A DNA stretch of 64,000 bases from Camarhynchus parvulus (lineage: Eukaryota; Chordata; Aves; Passeriformes; Thraupidae): assembly GCF_901933205.1 (NCBI RefSeq), contig NC_044571.1, forward strand, positions 75,889,689 through 75,953,688, given 5' to 3'. This document shows, one piece after another, positions 10,571-23,261 of the stretch. Numbering within the stretch: the first letter of the stretch is position 1; every line of letters starts with the position of its first letter. A program made the translations under genes and the position numbers. The notes below the pieces were generated by a model. It was given only the letters and a program-made list of their open reading frames with translations. It was not told the DNA's origin and did not search any database.

Positions 10571-13500
10571 AATTAAGCTGGCCCACATCTTTGATTAGAA
10601 GTCAAAACTACCGGCACACATTGCCTGGTCTCATCAGCCTCTAAAAGGCTCTCAAAGATTTAATTTGTGAGACGTTCATCAAACAGGCTTGTACCAAAGG
10701 AATTCAGAAGAAATTGACATCATAAACCTGTTAAGAGGCCCTGTTTTAGCACAGTTTCAGCAGAATTAATTGCGCACCACATACTCACTAGATTTTCTAA
10801 CAGTGCAGTGGGCTGCAGTTCAGCAGACCAAGTTGCTGTATAGCAGTTATGTATGTGAGATTTAAGGAGCTATTCCCCTATATTTTCTCTATTCTGTTTT
10901 CTCCATTCTGTTTTCTCCAAGTGTTTTGCAACACTTTTCTGTGTTTTTTTTTTCCCTAATAAATTTTGCTCACACCTAAGCAATGAAGGAAAATAAAGCT
11001 ATGGTATACTTCAAGATGTTCAAATGGTTAAAGATTTTTTAGTGGTAACTCAAGAGGGGATAAAGAAAAAGTGTGCCTTTCTTCTCAGTGTTTAAATATA
11101 ATGTAAAGAGGTAGCCTGTGATACAAATTATTATAACCTTCTTCTCAACTAGTCTCCACCTACTCCAGCACTACCCTGTCTGTTAAATTCCTCTTGCCAC
11201 TAATATTATTAGCCGGTGATTAAATAGCCAAAGTGAAAGAACTGGTTTGGGCAGGGAGTGATGTGTAGCAACAACTACCAAATACATAAATTCTTAATTT
11301 CAAGTTGTGTGAACTCAAATGCAGGATTTAAAAGCCAAACAAACAAAAGACTGAAACTTTAAGTTTTTATGGAAAAAATCCTACTGACTTTAGTGAGGAT
11401 TTTATCTGATTAAAGTGTTGAATCAACTAGCATATGCTCAAAACCCCACAGAAATCTAGAGTGTTTAAACACTCTGATGAATCAGGAGTAAGGAAATGAG
11501 CAAGGACTTCAGCACTGGCCCAGAGGGATCAGGACAGGAAACTCTAAACTATGGAATTAATTTCTTTAATGTTGTGCCATTTACCTATCATAGATTATGA
11601 TTCAGTAGTTCCAGTTTAAGCAGTACACAATAATAAAAGCTAAATTGGGACTTTCAGTTTAAGCACTAACCTTAGTATCCTCTGATGCCATGAACAACAA
11701 GCCATGTTCATGGCTTGTGAAGAAAGTCAGACGCAGTCCTCTTTTAAACACAGACATTGAAACTGTTTTTTTTAAATGCTGTGGATTTTATCATCTCACG
11801 GGAGACATTTGGAGGGTGGAAAATGTATCTTTCTGCTGTAAAATAAAGTCTGGTTAGTATATACTGTTAAGCAATAGTAGTCACTCCCTTTTAAGCAGAC
11901 GAATTTTCAGCCCTGTTTGTTTTTCACTTATTTTCTTGTGTGTGATTGTGAAGAGTTTTACACTGCTGAATAAGCTGCAGGCCTTAAGTGCAAAGCAAAC
12001 AAACCAGCCTTTCCATGGCAAACAAAAATCAAATTACAGAGGACTAGCCCTGTTGTACCTCTGCAAAGTGCATCAGTCTTTAAGGCAAAGGTCAGCTGGT
12101 GACAGAGGAGCAGCCTGTTCCAGTTGGGGTGGTAGTGAAGAACCTGAATGGCAGCACCTCCCTCCCTCCTGCAGAAGTCTTCAGCATTGCTGAGGGATAG
12201 TTAAGCCATGTGAATTAGCCAAATGGAGGAGGAAAGGAGTAATTATCAGTCTATATATTAATCTGTGAAATAAATTAGTCTTTCCAGTGTTAAAATACTG
12301 TGGGATAAGTCTGATGGAGAGTGAATTAAAGTTCAGATCCTGCATCCAGTCTGTAATGAGGACCAGAAACACCCAGCATAGAAGGCGCTGTACATTAAAG
12401 TTCAGCTCCTACAGAAGATTTATGGGGTATCAATGTCCAGTTCTAGGCACTTGCACTGATAAAAGAGGTTCAAGTCTGTGAGAGACATAGGCCAATTAGA
12501 AGCCAAATAAAAAGGTATCTAAAACAGTGATTAGAAGTCTGTGGTATACCTGAATTTCTCCCTTTCTCCACCACCACCCCAAGGATTACTCTTTAGTAAT
12601 TCAAGATTGCAGGGCAGGAGTCATTGTCTGCTCCAGAGTCAGACTCTGGATCCTCAGGTGGAGGCAGGAATTAGCACCTCTGCTTACTCTGCTTTTTTCT
12701 TTTAAAAGACAACCAACTGGAGGCATCACCCAGGAAGAGGAAGCTCAGGATTTTACCATCTTTCAGCCTGAGAAAGTCCAAGCTCAAAGCTTTTATATCT
12801 CAAGTGCCTCAACCACTAGGGCTGTTGTCACATCCTGAGTTAATTGCTGCTGTTCTAGCAAATGTGTTTTGGGATGAGTGTCAGGACCCTACAGAGACTC
12901 AGCAGCCACTTTTTCCTAGTGGTAGGCCTGCTGCACTCAAGGCTAACTCTGCTGTGACCTTGGATCAGACAGCTGAGTGGGACAGAAGTGTAAGCCACCT
13001 CAATGGGACCCTAATCCTCTCGGCTTGGGAGCTGCATTTCAGCCCCAGCTGTTGCCCCAGCTTCTTGTTGGAGCTGCATGGACAGCATGTTTGTGCCTGG
13101 CCGTAAACCCACCAGTCCTGGGCCTGACCTCATATTCAACCTGTCTCATCCCTTTAGACTGCTCTGATGATCTAGACCCATGGTTGAACATGGTCACTGT
13201 TGCCAGACCTGCTTTGCTGGTTAGGGTGCTGTGGGATGGAGCTGTGTCAGGGAGGGCACTGCCCTACCAACTTCACTGTCACCCTTTGCTGCCAGCTCAG
13301 CTGATTTTACAGAGCAATCCCATCTTGCAGCTGCCTGACACTCAGTGTGTGGTTAAAAGGTTGTTATATTTATGGCAGATTTGTCCATATTTGTCTGTCT
13401 TAGTTTAATCAGCTTCATATATCTAAGTGACTGCTCCATTAATAAACTGTGCTTCCAAAGGGTGTGGAGTACATTGCTTTATACATGCACTACAGCCTAT

Positions 13501-16500
13501 TATGAGGCTTAATTCAAAATTAATGTATATATCTAACATGTAATGTATAGATCTAAAATATGGATAAGTTACAATTTGGATCTTAAAAAGTATTTAGAAA
13601 TAAGTAGTAAAGAAAATATGTGAGGTTTAATACCTACAGTAATAGGTATTATAATAGAATATAATAATGTGAGTTTAGATGTCAAAGCAGCAAGCATTGC
13701 AACATCCAGATTTTCTTTGGTCCTCAAGAAAGAGACAGGAGATGCTGGAGATGCACATTTAGAGTTAGAATGAGACCCAGGAAACTCAACACAGTGTGTT
13801 TGGAAACCATCCAGGCCTATTTCCCCTTCTCCAAGAGGGAAAGGAAGATGATTCACACATTTAAGTCTCATCCCTCAATTACAATTTATATACCCTCCTG
13901 GAGATTCACTGCCTTCTTCAAAGGTTGGTATCTAAACACTTTCTCTGCATCAGATATGGGCTGATGCTACTTTTAAAACAAGCAGAAGAAAAAAAGGGTT
14001 TCTGAGCTGCTAATCCTCTTTTCAAGCAATACATGAGTTTATCATTTACACAACTGAGATGCCCAGTTTCAAATTCACCTTATACTTTGAGAGTTCAGCA
14101 GTATACCCCATTTCTTCTAGGCCTACAAGCCAAACATATACTTGTGTACACAGTTTTCCTGCACAGTTTACATACAAAAGCTTGCAAGGTGTCTGGGTAG
14201 TTGTGTCTCAGAAACTGCTTCGCTGTGTAGAAAATAATTTTTTACTGTAGTAGTTGGAAAACATAAACATGAATTTGTATCTATAATTTCTTGGTTAAGG
14301 ACTTTATGAAGGAAGGAATGACTCTGGGGCCTGTTTGAGTTCCAAAAGATTCTTTATTACTTGGATTTAGGCCTGCAAATTCTTCAGAAATCCTATTTTT
14401 AAATGTTTTTTACTTATTCTGGCTATTTTTCCCCTTATTATTTTTGTAGCCATACTTCAAGGAGTTCTGTTACAAATTCCTTTAAAGCATAACAGTTTAT
14501 CTCCCTGTATGTGCCTAAGCATAGCAGAACCAGGCTACCAGATGTTCTGTTTTTCTCTGGGTATTTGTAGGAGTGACTGAATGTCTGGGTGCTGGAAGCT
14601 TGATTCAGTTGCTTGAGCTTTTTGTCTGCCACTCAAGGAGGCTGGAACATCTTCATGGGGCTGTCAGATGTGACACAACACCTAGAGGAGGCCTATACTT
14701 CTCCAGATTGGTGGCTGGAGGCCAGCTGGGAATTTTAAATGGCAGTAGACTTAGAGGTGAGAGCTGACACCTGGGGGGTATGTTTCAGGTTCAGAGACAT
14801 AATTTTAGATGTCTACTTGTAGGTCTTTATAGATCGGATAAGCTTCCATTATCATCAAGGGAGATCAAGATCTCAATTTAATTGCAGAGAGAGGCATTTC
14901 AGATGCCCAAGGTAGTTTTGAGATTGCCCCAGATACCTCTTTTCTGGTTTTCTGGAATGGCAGCTAGAGGCTGAGTCTACTCTTAAGTAGTGGTGTATCT
15001 GCCGGTTCCAGAAAGACCATACCCTTCTTTGTCTCAGATGGGGCTAGGTGACTGTGTGCAGGCACCTCAGCTGGGTTCCAAGTCAGTATTGTGCTTAGAG
15101 TGAACAGATTTATTCAGTTGATGAGATGAATAAATCTCCATAAGGTGAGCTCAAAACATCCTAAACTCGATAACTGAACAACGAAATTGAAAGCACAACT
15201 GTCTCTTCTACTGTAAAATTACTTACTATCCTTCTGGGCTCTGTACACCTTACTCTCCACCTATACTCTCAATAAAGCATCTAAGACTATTACCTTCCCA
15301 TCAGTATTTTGTACATCCCAGTTCAGCCCCTCTCCTCCAAGAGTAAATGACAGCAATCTACAGGATCCTGTCTTTCTCCCTCCCTCCCTTGCCCCAGCTC
15401 TCTCACATTGTACCCAGCCTTGGGTTACTTTGTTCCTTTTACCCACACTGACCCTCAGGGTTCTTTGCATCCTCTGCTGCTCTCTATGCCATAGCTTTTC
15501 AGGTCTCACTCACATGACCTTCACTTTGTGTACCAAAACCAAGGAGTAGTTGATTTTCCTTATAAAGAAAGGGCAGAAATACATCACCACTATCTTTTCC
15601 CTACTTTTTCTTCTCTGAAAAGGGGACACAATATTAGTCCTATATTTAAACATCTTCTTTTTGCATATTTTGTATCAGACTGCTGACTACAAATGGTTCT
15701 AAGTAGGTCACTAATGTATATTCCTTGAGTGCTTATTCAGTTAATTATTCACCTTGATATTTCTTGGCTCTTCTTACTGAATGGGACTTCACAGGGTTTC
15801 CATTTTTGGGGTATCAAATACAAAATTCAGTCAGTAACTGAGGGTTTTACAGGGTGTAATACTGCATTTGAGGAGTTTATTAAAGATTTCAAGGAGGGAA
15901 AAGGAAAGCTCCATTTCAGAAGGAAACTGTGTGTGCTTATCCAGCAGGATATATTTATTAATAATATTGTTGAGGTGACTTTGGAGGTGCATGTGTTAAA
16001 ATTAGCAATTAACAAGCAAAGGTTTGCCTGCAATATTGATTTTACATTGAGAGGTATGATCATGACACATCTAAATGTAGTTTGACATAAATAGTTTGAA
16101 GTTAGGACATTTAGGACCCACAGAGATCTTGATTTTCCTCCTACATGTATATGAACAAGTGTCATGTATGTGAGCTACCCATCAATACATTTCACTCTGA
16201 ACATTTTGCTTAGTGAAAAATCAGGGTGTCCACAGCTGCTGTAAAAGTCAGGAGCTATGAAGGGTTAAGCCTTACTGCATGGGGTTTTTTCTCATCCAGA
16301 GACTGAGGCTAAGGGAAGGAGAGAAGCTATAAATATGTAAGATTTAGAACTCAGCACTGTTTAGCCTATCAAGACCTCTGTTTTTTGGCATTAAATTCAG
16401 TCTTTTTTCTGGGCTGACAGGCAAAGCAAGTTCTGTTGCTCTCTTAAAAGCTGGGTAAGAGATCATGTGACTTTTGCTTTTGTAAAAATAGCTATTATTG

Positions 16501-19500
16501 CAAAATCAATTTTTTCCTTTGTCTGCTGTTTATACTGTTTAAACAAAGCTTATGAAGCGTTGTAAAATAAGGTACCCAAATGTCATCTTCCATTCTGTCT
16601 GACAAGCATCCTTCATTGCATAATCATGGATCTTAACCTATGCAGTCTGAGAGACTGGCAATCTAAACCCTTTTCCAGTCTGGAAGGGTGGATGAAATGC
16701 TCTGGTTTTGGATTTGTCTACTAAATTTATGAGGTTTTTGCTGAAGTGCAGTATTTGTTCCTTGACCTTTATAAAATGCCTTATTTGCTTGTGAACTTAT
16801 TTTAAACCATTAAACTGGTCCAAAAATCCTATGCAGATTTTTTCTTGCTATCGTTTTAAATCATTTAGGGAAATCCAGTCTATCCTATTTTTCCTAGACG
16901 GGGGAGGAAAAGGTGGATTCCACTGTGAATTTCCTTCTTCTGGACTTTGCAGAACTGAAGTCAGTTCCCAATGTGACCGCAAGCTTCTACTGCAATCTAA
17001 GGGAGCGATTTAACACTAGACCACAAAGGGCAGAGAAGGTAATGCTGTTGGGCTGAGGTGACCAAGATCCAGATTCTTAGTTGCATGTCTGAGCTGCCAC
17101 TTTGGAAAGTACCACTCTAAGCAGAAAGATACCTGAACTATCCAACAGGAAACAATATCTGACAAAAGGACAACTTCCATATGAACAGTGAGAACTAAGT
17201 CATGCCCTCAAATTGAAGTGTCCCTGATTTCAATTAAAAACTCTGGCTGCTAATTCTGTGGCAGAGCATTTTTATGCTCTTCAGCTCAACAAGTATGGCA
17301 CTTCTACCCAAACAGACACTTTCAACAGTGAGGCTGATGGACACCTGTCCTACACTGCCCTCTCATCTGGAGGTTATAAAAGGCAATACATGAATGCACA
17401 TTTCCCCTATAGGTAAAATCCACACAGATGAAAGGAGAAGGGTGACACCGTCTCTCTTGTTTTATGCAGGATTCTCTCTACAAGGACACCTCAGGGAATG
17501 CTTACTGAATTGAGCATGGGAAGTCACATCAAAGAGGAAAGTCTACACTTTGAATCCTGATAGGTCTAGGACAGATATTCTGTGAAGTCAAGTTTAAGAT
17601 TGTTTTAGACTTGTCCATAAAAATAAAGAAAATACCGAGAAAAGTTTCTTGGGGCAAAATTTTTTTCCCTTTTAAATTTTCCAGCCAATTATCTTGCTGT
17701 TTCCCTTCGCAATTATGATTTCTACAGCAGCCAATAGACTACCAGCCAAGACATTTTTTTCTCAAGGTGATGCCAGAACCTCCTGCAATGGAAAAGGCAG
17801 AGATGTTTCATGCAATTTGACTCAGTTTCATTCAATATGAGATAAAGATTCTTCCAGAGACCTGGAGATAATGGGTTCCTTGCTAAGCATCAGGTGCTAT
17901 GACTGTCCTAGTTCACCTCTACAAATTCAACTCTAGGACAGACAAATATGTCTAGAGACCTAAGCATAATAAGTACAGAGGAACAGAATGCAGTCATCTA
18001 AATGTCTGAAGCAAAAGGTTCTTGTTATTCTACTTAACCTAAGAGACAGGCTGTAGCAATCAGGAGTAATTGAAGAGTGAGGGTAGCCTTTCAAGGATAT
18101 CTATTTTGAGAGTACTAAGGTAGCACAGCCTGAAGTCAAATATAGGGTCAGTTTAGGAAAATGGTCATTGTCAAAACAAAAATGTCACTTAGTTTAAATG
18201 AAAACTTGACATTTCTACATTTTCTATGGAAGAAACAGGAAACAGGTAAACTTTTTGGTTAAGTTCCAGGAATTCTGCGGTTAATTCAAATCTGTTGGTG
18301 GCTCTGGGACTTTTCTTCAGTGTTGCAAAAGACTACAGGTTTTCCAAGAGACAAGAAAACCCAACGTAGTCTCCCAGGGCAGAGCTGAAAATCTAAAACT
18401 TTGGTTCCACAGCTTATGATAGAGGTCACCAAGTGTCCAGGCTTCTCCCTCAGTGCAAGACTGAAGTTCTCATTAGTGTTAGAAATTTTAGGCTCTGAGG
18501 ACAGAAATATAGAGTTTAGGAATCCAGATCTATTTGCACAATAGAGCTATCTTGAGTTCACTGAGCAGGGAAGACCCAGGTCCTTATTATTCTACCAAGC
18601 AGGAAACTAGGAGGGTTTTTAGTGAGAATTCAGAGTTTTGGTTTTGATTCATATAAATTGAGATTATATAATGCAAGTCTGCTTCTCCAGAACTTACAGT
18701 TACACAACAGAGTAAAATGACATATCAGTGAATGTGCTTGCTACGTTATCTTTGCAAACTCCTCCTCCTGGATCGGGTGGTGTTTTTCTTCCCTACTTTC
18801 TATTCTAAGCTTCTGTGTGGTTGCTTTATAGTGTAAAATAGTAGTCTTCTGACAGCACTGAGCTTCAGAATCCACATTGAAGGAGGCAATTCCTCTCCCC
18901 AGATGCAGGTTCAAGACTAAAAGGAGAGGTGGAACTCTTGTTTATGGGCATGAAATGTTTGGCCTAAATCTTGTGTATTTCCTTCAGTAGGAAACCAAAT
19001 CAGAGAGCTCATCACTTGGTCTGCAGATGCCAGAAGATAAAAGGATACGTACACTAGTTTCCTTCTGTAATTTAACTGGTGAGAATAAATTTGCACCTGC
19101 AAATTGAACAAAAAGGCTGTCACCGATCCACAGCAACTAGAGCAGGATAGTATTCTTGCAAGTGCAGAAGATTCTTCTAGAATCTGTCCTTATATTGTCT
19201 TCCCCACAAGGTATTTGCATCTCCTTTCAGTCCTTGAGTCTTACAAATCATGCTGTGTAGTTATGACATCAGCATCAATCTTGGCTTCCCTTTGACTCCA
19301 TTCTGAAAGGATCACTATGAGCAAGAGCACTCTCTTAGCTCTCCAAATGAGTGTGCACATCTCAGTTACTAAAACAATACTGTCCCAATGAGAAAATGAC
19401 TAACTCATTCTAAGATATGACCCAGTGAAGAGTCTCACTTGTGTTTTGTGCTGCACTGTTTCATTTGAATAAAATAATATGTAAATTCTTTCTTAAAATG

Positions 19501-20699
19501 TTTCCAAGAAGATATACGTTTTACTTGGAATAGCAAGAAGCCAAACTGAGCCACAAACTATGAAATTGAGGAAAGCAATCCACTCCATCCCCTGCAAATG
19601 ACACTGATTTGTCCTTTCTGTTCAAATGATGGGATGAAGAACGAATAGTCTGCTTTTATTCCTTAGCAATGAGTTTGAAAGAGAAATGGCAACATTTTGC
19701 TTTTGATTTTAATACTTTCTGTATTTCAGTGTCTAAATTAAAATTCCCCTTGCTAGAGCTCAAGCTAAGAAGCGATTCTAAAGTTTTCAACTTACAAACT
19801 CAATAATCAGAAGTTCTGGCAGAAGGATGTGAGGTTTTTCTTCTGAGGGATGCATGATTTATAGTGCACAATCTGGCTCACAGCAGGAACAATGGGATCA
19901 TTGCCATTTTCTCTAAAGCTGCAGTTCTCTTCCTATTCATGTTGTACTTCAGCTGAGGAATATTTAGACTAGAGTGGTAAATGTTTGGGCATTAAGACCC
20001 TCTTAGGAAAAAAATGCATAAAGGACATTTAGAGAACATTTAGAGAACTAACATTTAAAGAAATTATTTATACAACAATAGACCAAGAGGTCCTTGCCAA
20101 AATATAGACTAATTGTGCCAGACATGTGCATACAATAAAAGAGTTTGTAATCTGGAGGAGAGGTGTAAAGGGTTTTCAAGCTGTATCCAAGACACAGCAA
20201 GTAGGGTAGGGTTAACATGCTCTTAATAAACCCATAACTTCCTTCAGAGCTTAATCTATTAAATGCTCTCAGAATAGTACACAATCTGACACTTCACAAT
20301 TCTATTTAGAGCTCTCCATACATTTCAGAAAGTGCTACTTAATTTTCTAGAGAGCTTGTAAGCATTTCCTTATTTCATGAACACAAAGAAATAAAATGAT
20401 TTTTCAGAAAGGCTTGTGAGAGAACTTCATACATGAATATCTTGAAATGCAAAATGATCACTTTTTGTGGATGCTTAGGTTTACAATCTTAATACAAAAT
20501 TTTAGAGAACATACTTTTTAAAGTTAGATGTAGAACACATTGAGAATTAATAAGAGACTATTTAACTGTTCAAGGAATAAACAAGGGATCTCAGGAAGCA
20601 ATTTTTCATACTGATATATCTTTTTATTTGTCATCAGACAATTAGATCTCTGATGTCAAATATCCTGACAACTGTAATTTTAGCAAATCATCAGGCTCT

Positions 20700-21435
20700 A
20701 AGATGCCATTACTGTTGCCATTACTGAAACTTGGTGGGTAAATTCCATGATTGGAGTGTGGCTATTGATGGCTGCAGGCTGTCTAGGACAGACAGGCAAG
20801 GAAGGAGGATCAAAGAGGTTGCCCTCTACACCAAGAGGGGTGTGTGTGATAGAGCAGGAAGAGATCTCTCTGAAGAATAGCCATGAACAGATTGAAAGCT
20901 TATTGGTAAGGATCAAGACACTGAGACAACAGAGGGAACCTCATGGCTGGTCTCTCCTGCAGCTTGCCTCATCAAGGGAAGCCCATTGGTGAAGCCTCCT
21001 TGCTCCAGCTACAGGAGGTATCACACAGGCTCTTGTCCTGCTGTGGGACAGTAACATAGCAGGATCAAGTACACCCCCAGTGAAGTTGCAGATGATACCA
21101 AATTGAGTGGCATTGTTGACATCCTAAGGAATGGGACTCTGTCCAGAGGGACTCTAACAAGCTCAAGAAGTGGGCCCATATGAACCTCACAAAGATCAAT
21201 GAGGCCACATGCAATGACGCAGCAATGTGCATTTACAGCCAAAAAAGCCAGTCATATCCTGGGCTGCATCCAAAGCAGTATGGCAAGCAGGGTGAGGGAG
21301 GTGATTCTGCCCCTCTGCTCTGCTCTTGTGAAACTCCACCTGCAGTGCTGCATCCAGCTTAGTAGTCCTTAGCACAGGAAAGGTGTGGACCTGTTGGAGT
21401 GGGTCCAGAAAATAGTCACAAAACCAATCCGAGAA
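20700..21435 (+). mobile_element. CR1 LINE fragment, internally deleted
   Basis: The left part reads like the CR1 ORF2 endonuclease region in broken frames (TVAITETWW, then EEISLKNSHEQIESLLVRIK). It jumps to the reverse-transcriptase 3' region (around 21080-21200) and then the region resembling LGCIQSSMASRVREVILPL near 21260-21320. Stops and frame breaks show it is inactive. The copy is interrupted at about 21435 by the LTR, and its extreme 3' tail resumes at 21994. Confidence 0.8.
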
Positions 21436-21993
21436 CCACACAACCACTCACTCATCCCATCCTAGTGGGATGGGGAGAGAATCAGAAGAATGCAAATGAG
21501 AAAACTCATGGGTTGAGACAAAGGCAGTTTAATATGAAAAGCAAAAGCCACACATAAAAGCAAAGCAAGACAAGGAATCAATTCACCATTTGCCATGGAC
21601 AGGCAGGTGTTCAGTTATCTCCAGAAAAGCAGTAACACTTGTGTGTAACAGTTACTTGGGAAGACAAACAACCTCACTCTGACATTCCACTCCTTCCTTC
21701 TTCTACCCCCCACTTTACATACTGAGCATGATGCCATTTGGTCTGGAATATCCCTTGGGGCAGTTGGAGTCAGCTGTTCTGACTGTGTCCTCTCAACCTC
21801 TTGTGCACCCCCTTAAGCATCCTCATTGATGGAATAGGGTGAGGAGCAGAAAAGGCCTTGACTCCATAAACCCTTCTAAGTTATGATGAGAACATCTCTA
21901 TATTATCAACAGACTTTTCAGCATAAATCCAAAGCACAGCCCCATTCAAGCCACTATGAAAAAAATAACTCTATCTCAGCCAAAACCAGCACA
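21436..21993 (-). mobile_element. Endogenous retrovirus LTR, solo
   Basis: About 560 bp whose minus strand starts TGTGCTGGTTTTGGCTGAGA near 21993, a beginning I recognise from an abundant avian ERV LTR family. The other end reaches the GGATGGGATGAGTGAGTGG stretch, but the last few dozen bases of the family's LTR seem missing. No gag, pol or env remnants adjoin it, so it is a solo LTR. It sits inside a CR1 copy. No clear target-site duplication was seen. Confidence 0.75.
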
Positions 21994-22035
21994 GTGACCT
22001 TTAAAGGTCATGTGCAACCCAAACTATTCTGTGAA
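21994..22035 (+). mobile_element. CR1 3' tail to the right of the LTR
   Basis: The stretch GACCTTTAAAGGTC followed by CAACCCAAACTATTCTGTGA matches the usual CR1 3' end. It continues the element seen at 20700-21435 beyond the inserted LTR. Confidence 0.65.
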
Positions 22036-22854
22036 CCTGTAAAAGAAATTTGATTACATTGGGGCACTGAAGGTCATCATATATATGTAAGGTGGCCCCT
22101 GCATAGAAGTATTCAGATGTTAACAGAAAAACTGCAAACTCATTGGCATCAAGTTCCCTAAGGTAATTGAAAACATAGTCAGAATTAGCTTATTCCTGTT
22201 CATTATTTGTTTAGCAACCAACTAAAAAGGCTGGCAAGCTACACCTCTTCCTCTCTGGGCAAAAATAAAGTGAATGCCCTTCCTAGGATCATGTTTATTT
22301 TTAGTGTCTTCCTTTATTCCAGACATTTATTTTAGCAAAATCAACCTGTTGACTATGTCCTAGTGAAGCCTTGATAGTAAATGTGAACACTCTCTGCAAC
22401 ATTATCAGAACAGACAGATTTCTCAGACTCTCATCCTGTCATTGGACAAATGCCCTCAGCTAGACAATACAAATGCTTGATTTGTGGGAAAGGCAATGTT
22501 AAGAGCCGTAAACTGGCATTAAATGGAATCAGAATTGTTTGCTCCTTTTCATCTCATTGAACATACAGACTGTTTGGCTGTGTTTTTACTGCTGAGTTGA
22601 TTCAAGCCTTGAAGCTGAATAGCACTGACTGGCTTGTGTCCACACTCCGCAGGGTCAGCTCCCTGTAAACTGGCTTCTCTCAGTGGCAGCTGAAGAGCTC
22701 CAAAACAGAGCCAAGGAGAGCAGTAGGAATTAAGCTATGTAACAGTAAGTGTGAATGCCTGAGCTCATTTACTGGTCCCCTTTGGTTTGGTGGTATAGAT
22801 ATTCCCTACAGAAAAAATATTGAGTTGTTGTGAAAACTTATAAGTGATTGGAGC

Positions 22855-23065
22855 ACCAGTGATAAAGCATCCATCTGACCAACTCTTTATCCTGCACAGG
22901 ACCATTCCCAGGAATCACACCACGTGCCTGGGAGCATTGTCCAAATGCTTCTTGAACTTTATCAGGCTTGATGCTGTGACCACTTTCCTGGGAAGCCTCT
23001 TCCAGTGAGTCTATAGGAGTAGATGTCACAGCCTAGAAAGAAGGCTCTTCCTGGAGACTTTCAGG
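22855..23065 (-). mobile_element. CR1 3' region fragment
   Basis: The plus strand shows the reverse complement of the common CR1 segment around ACACCACGTGCCTGGGAGCA, GCTTCTTGAACTTTATCAGG and CTGGGAAGCCTCTTCCAGTG. It is diverged and truncated at both ends. Confidence 0.7.
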
Positions 23066-23246
23066 GATACTCATATCTGGAGAAGCAAAGCAGAGACCTG
23101 CTTCTCAAGACCATGGTCACAGCAATCAGGAATCACAAAGAATTCTGTTGAAAGCTGGGCTTACAAGAATCGCATGTATGTTGGTATAGCCTAGGCAGCT
23201 GTTCCTGCTTGCACCCAAGGGTTGGTTATCCCTCCTGCATGTATGT

Positions 23247-23261
23247 ACACACACACACACA
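23247..23261. repeat. Short AC dinucleotide repeat
   Basis: About seven AC units on the plus strand; a small microsatellite. Confidence 0.85.

Larger units (their letters stand above)
9818..20699. other. Intergenic region upstream of CFAP300
   Basis: Beyond the promoter this stretch holds one A-rich tract (10514-10570) and a short perfect inverted repeat (11697-11718). Several overlapping short open frames lie in a somewhat GC-richer patch at 12800-13410. Nothing shows a recognisable domain, splice structure or RNA gene. Confidence 0.6.
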
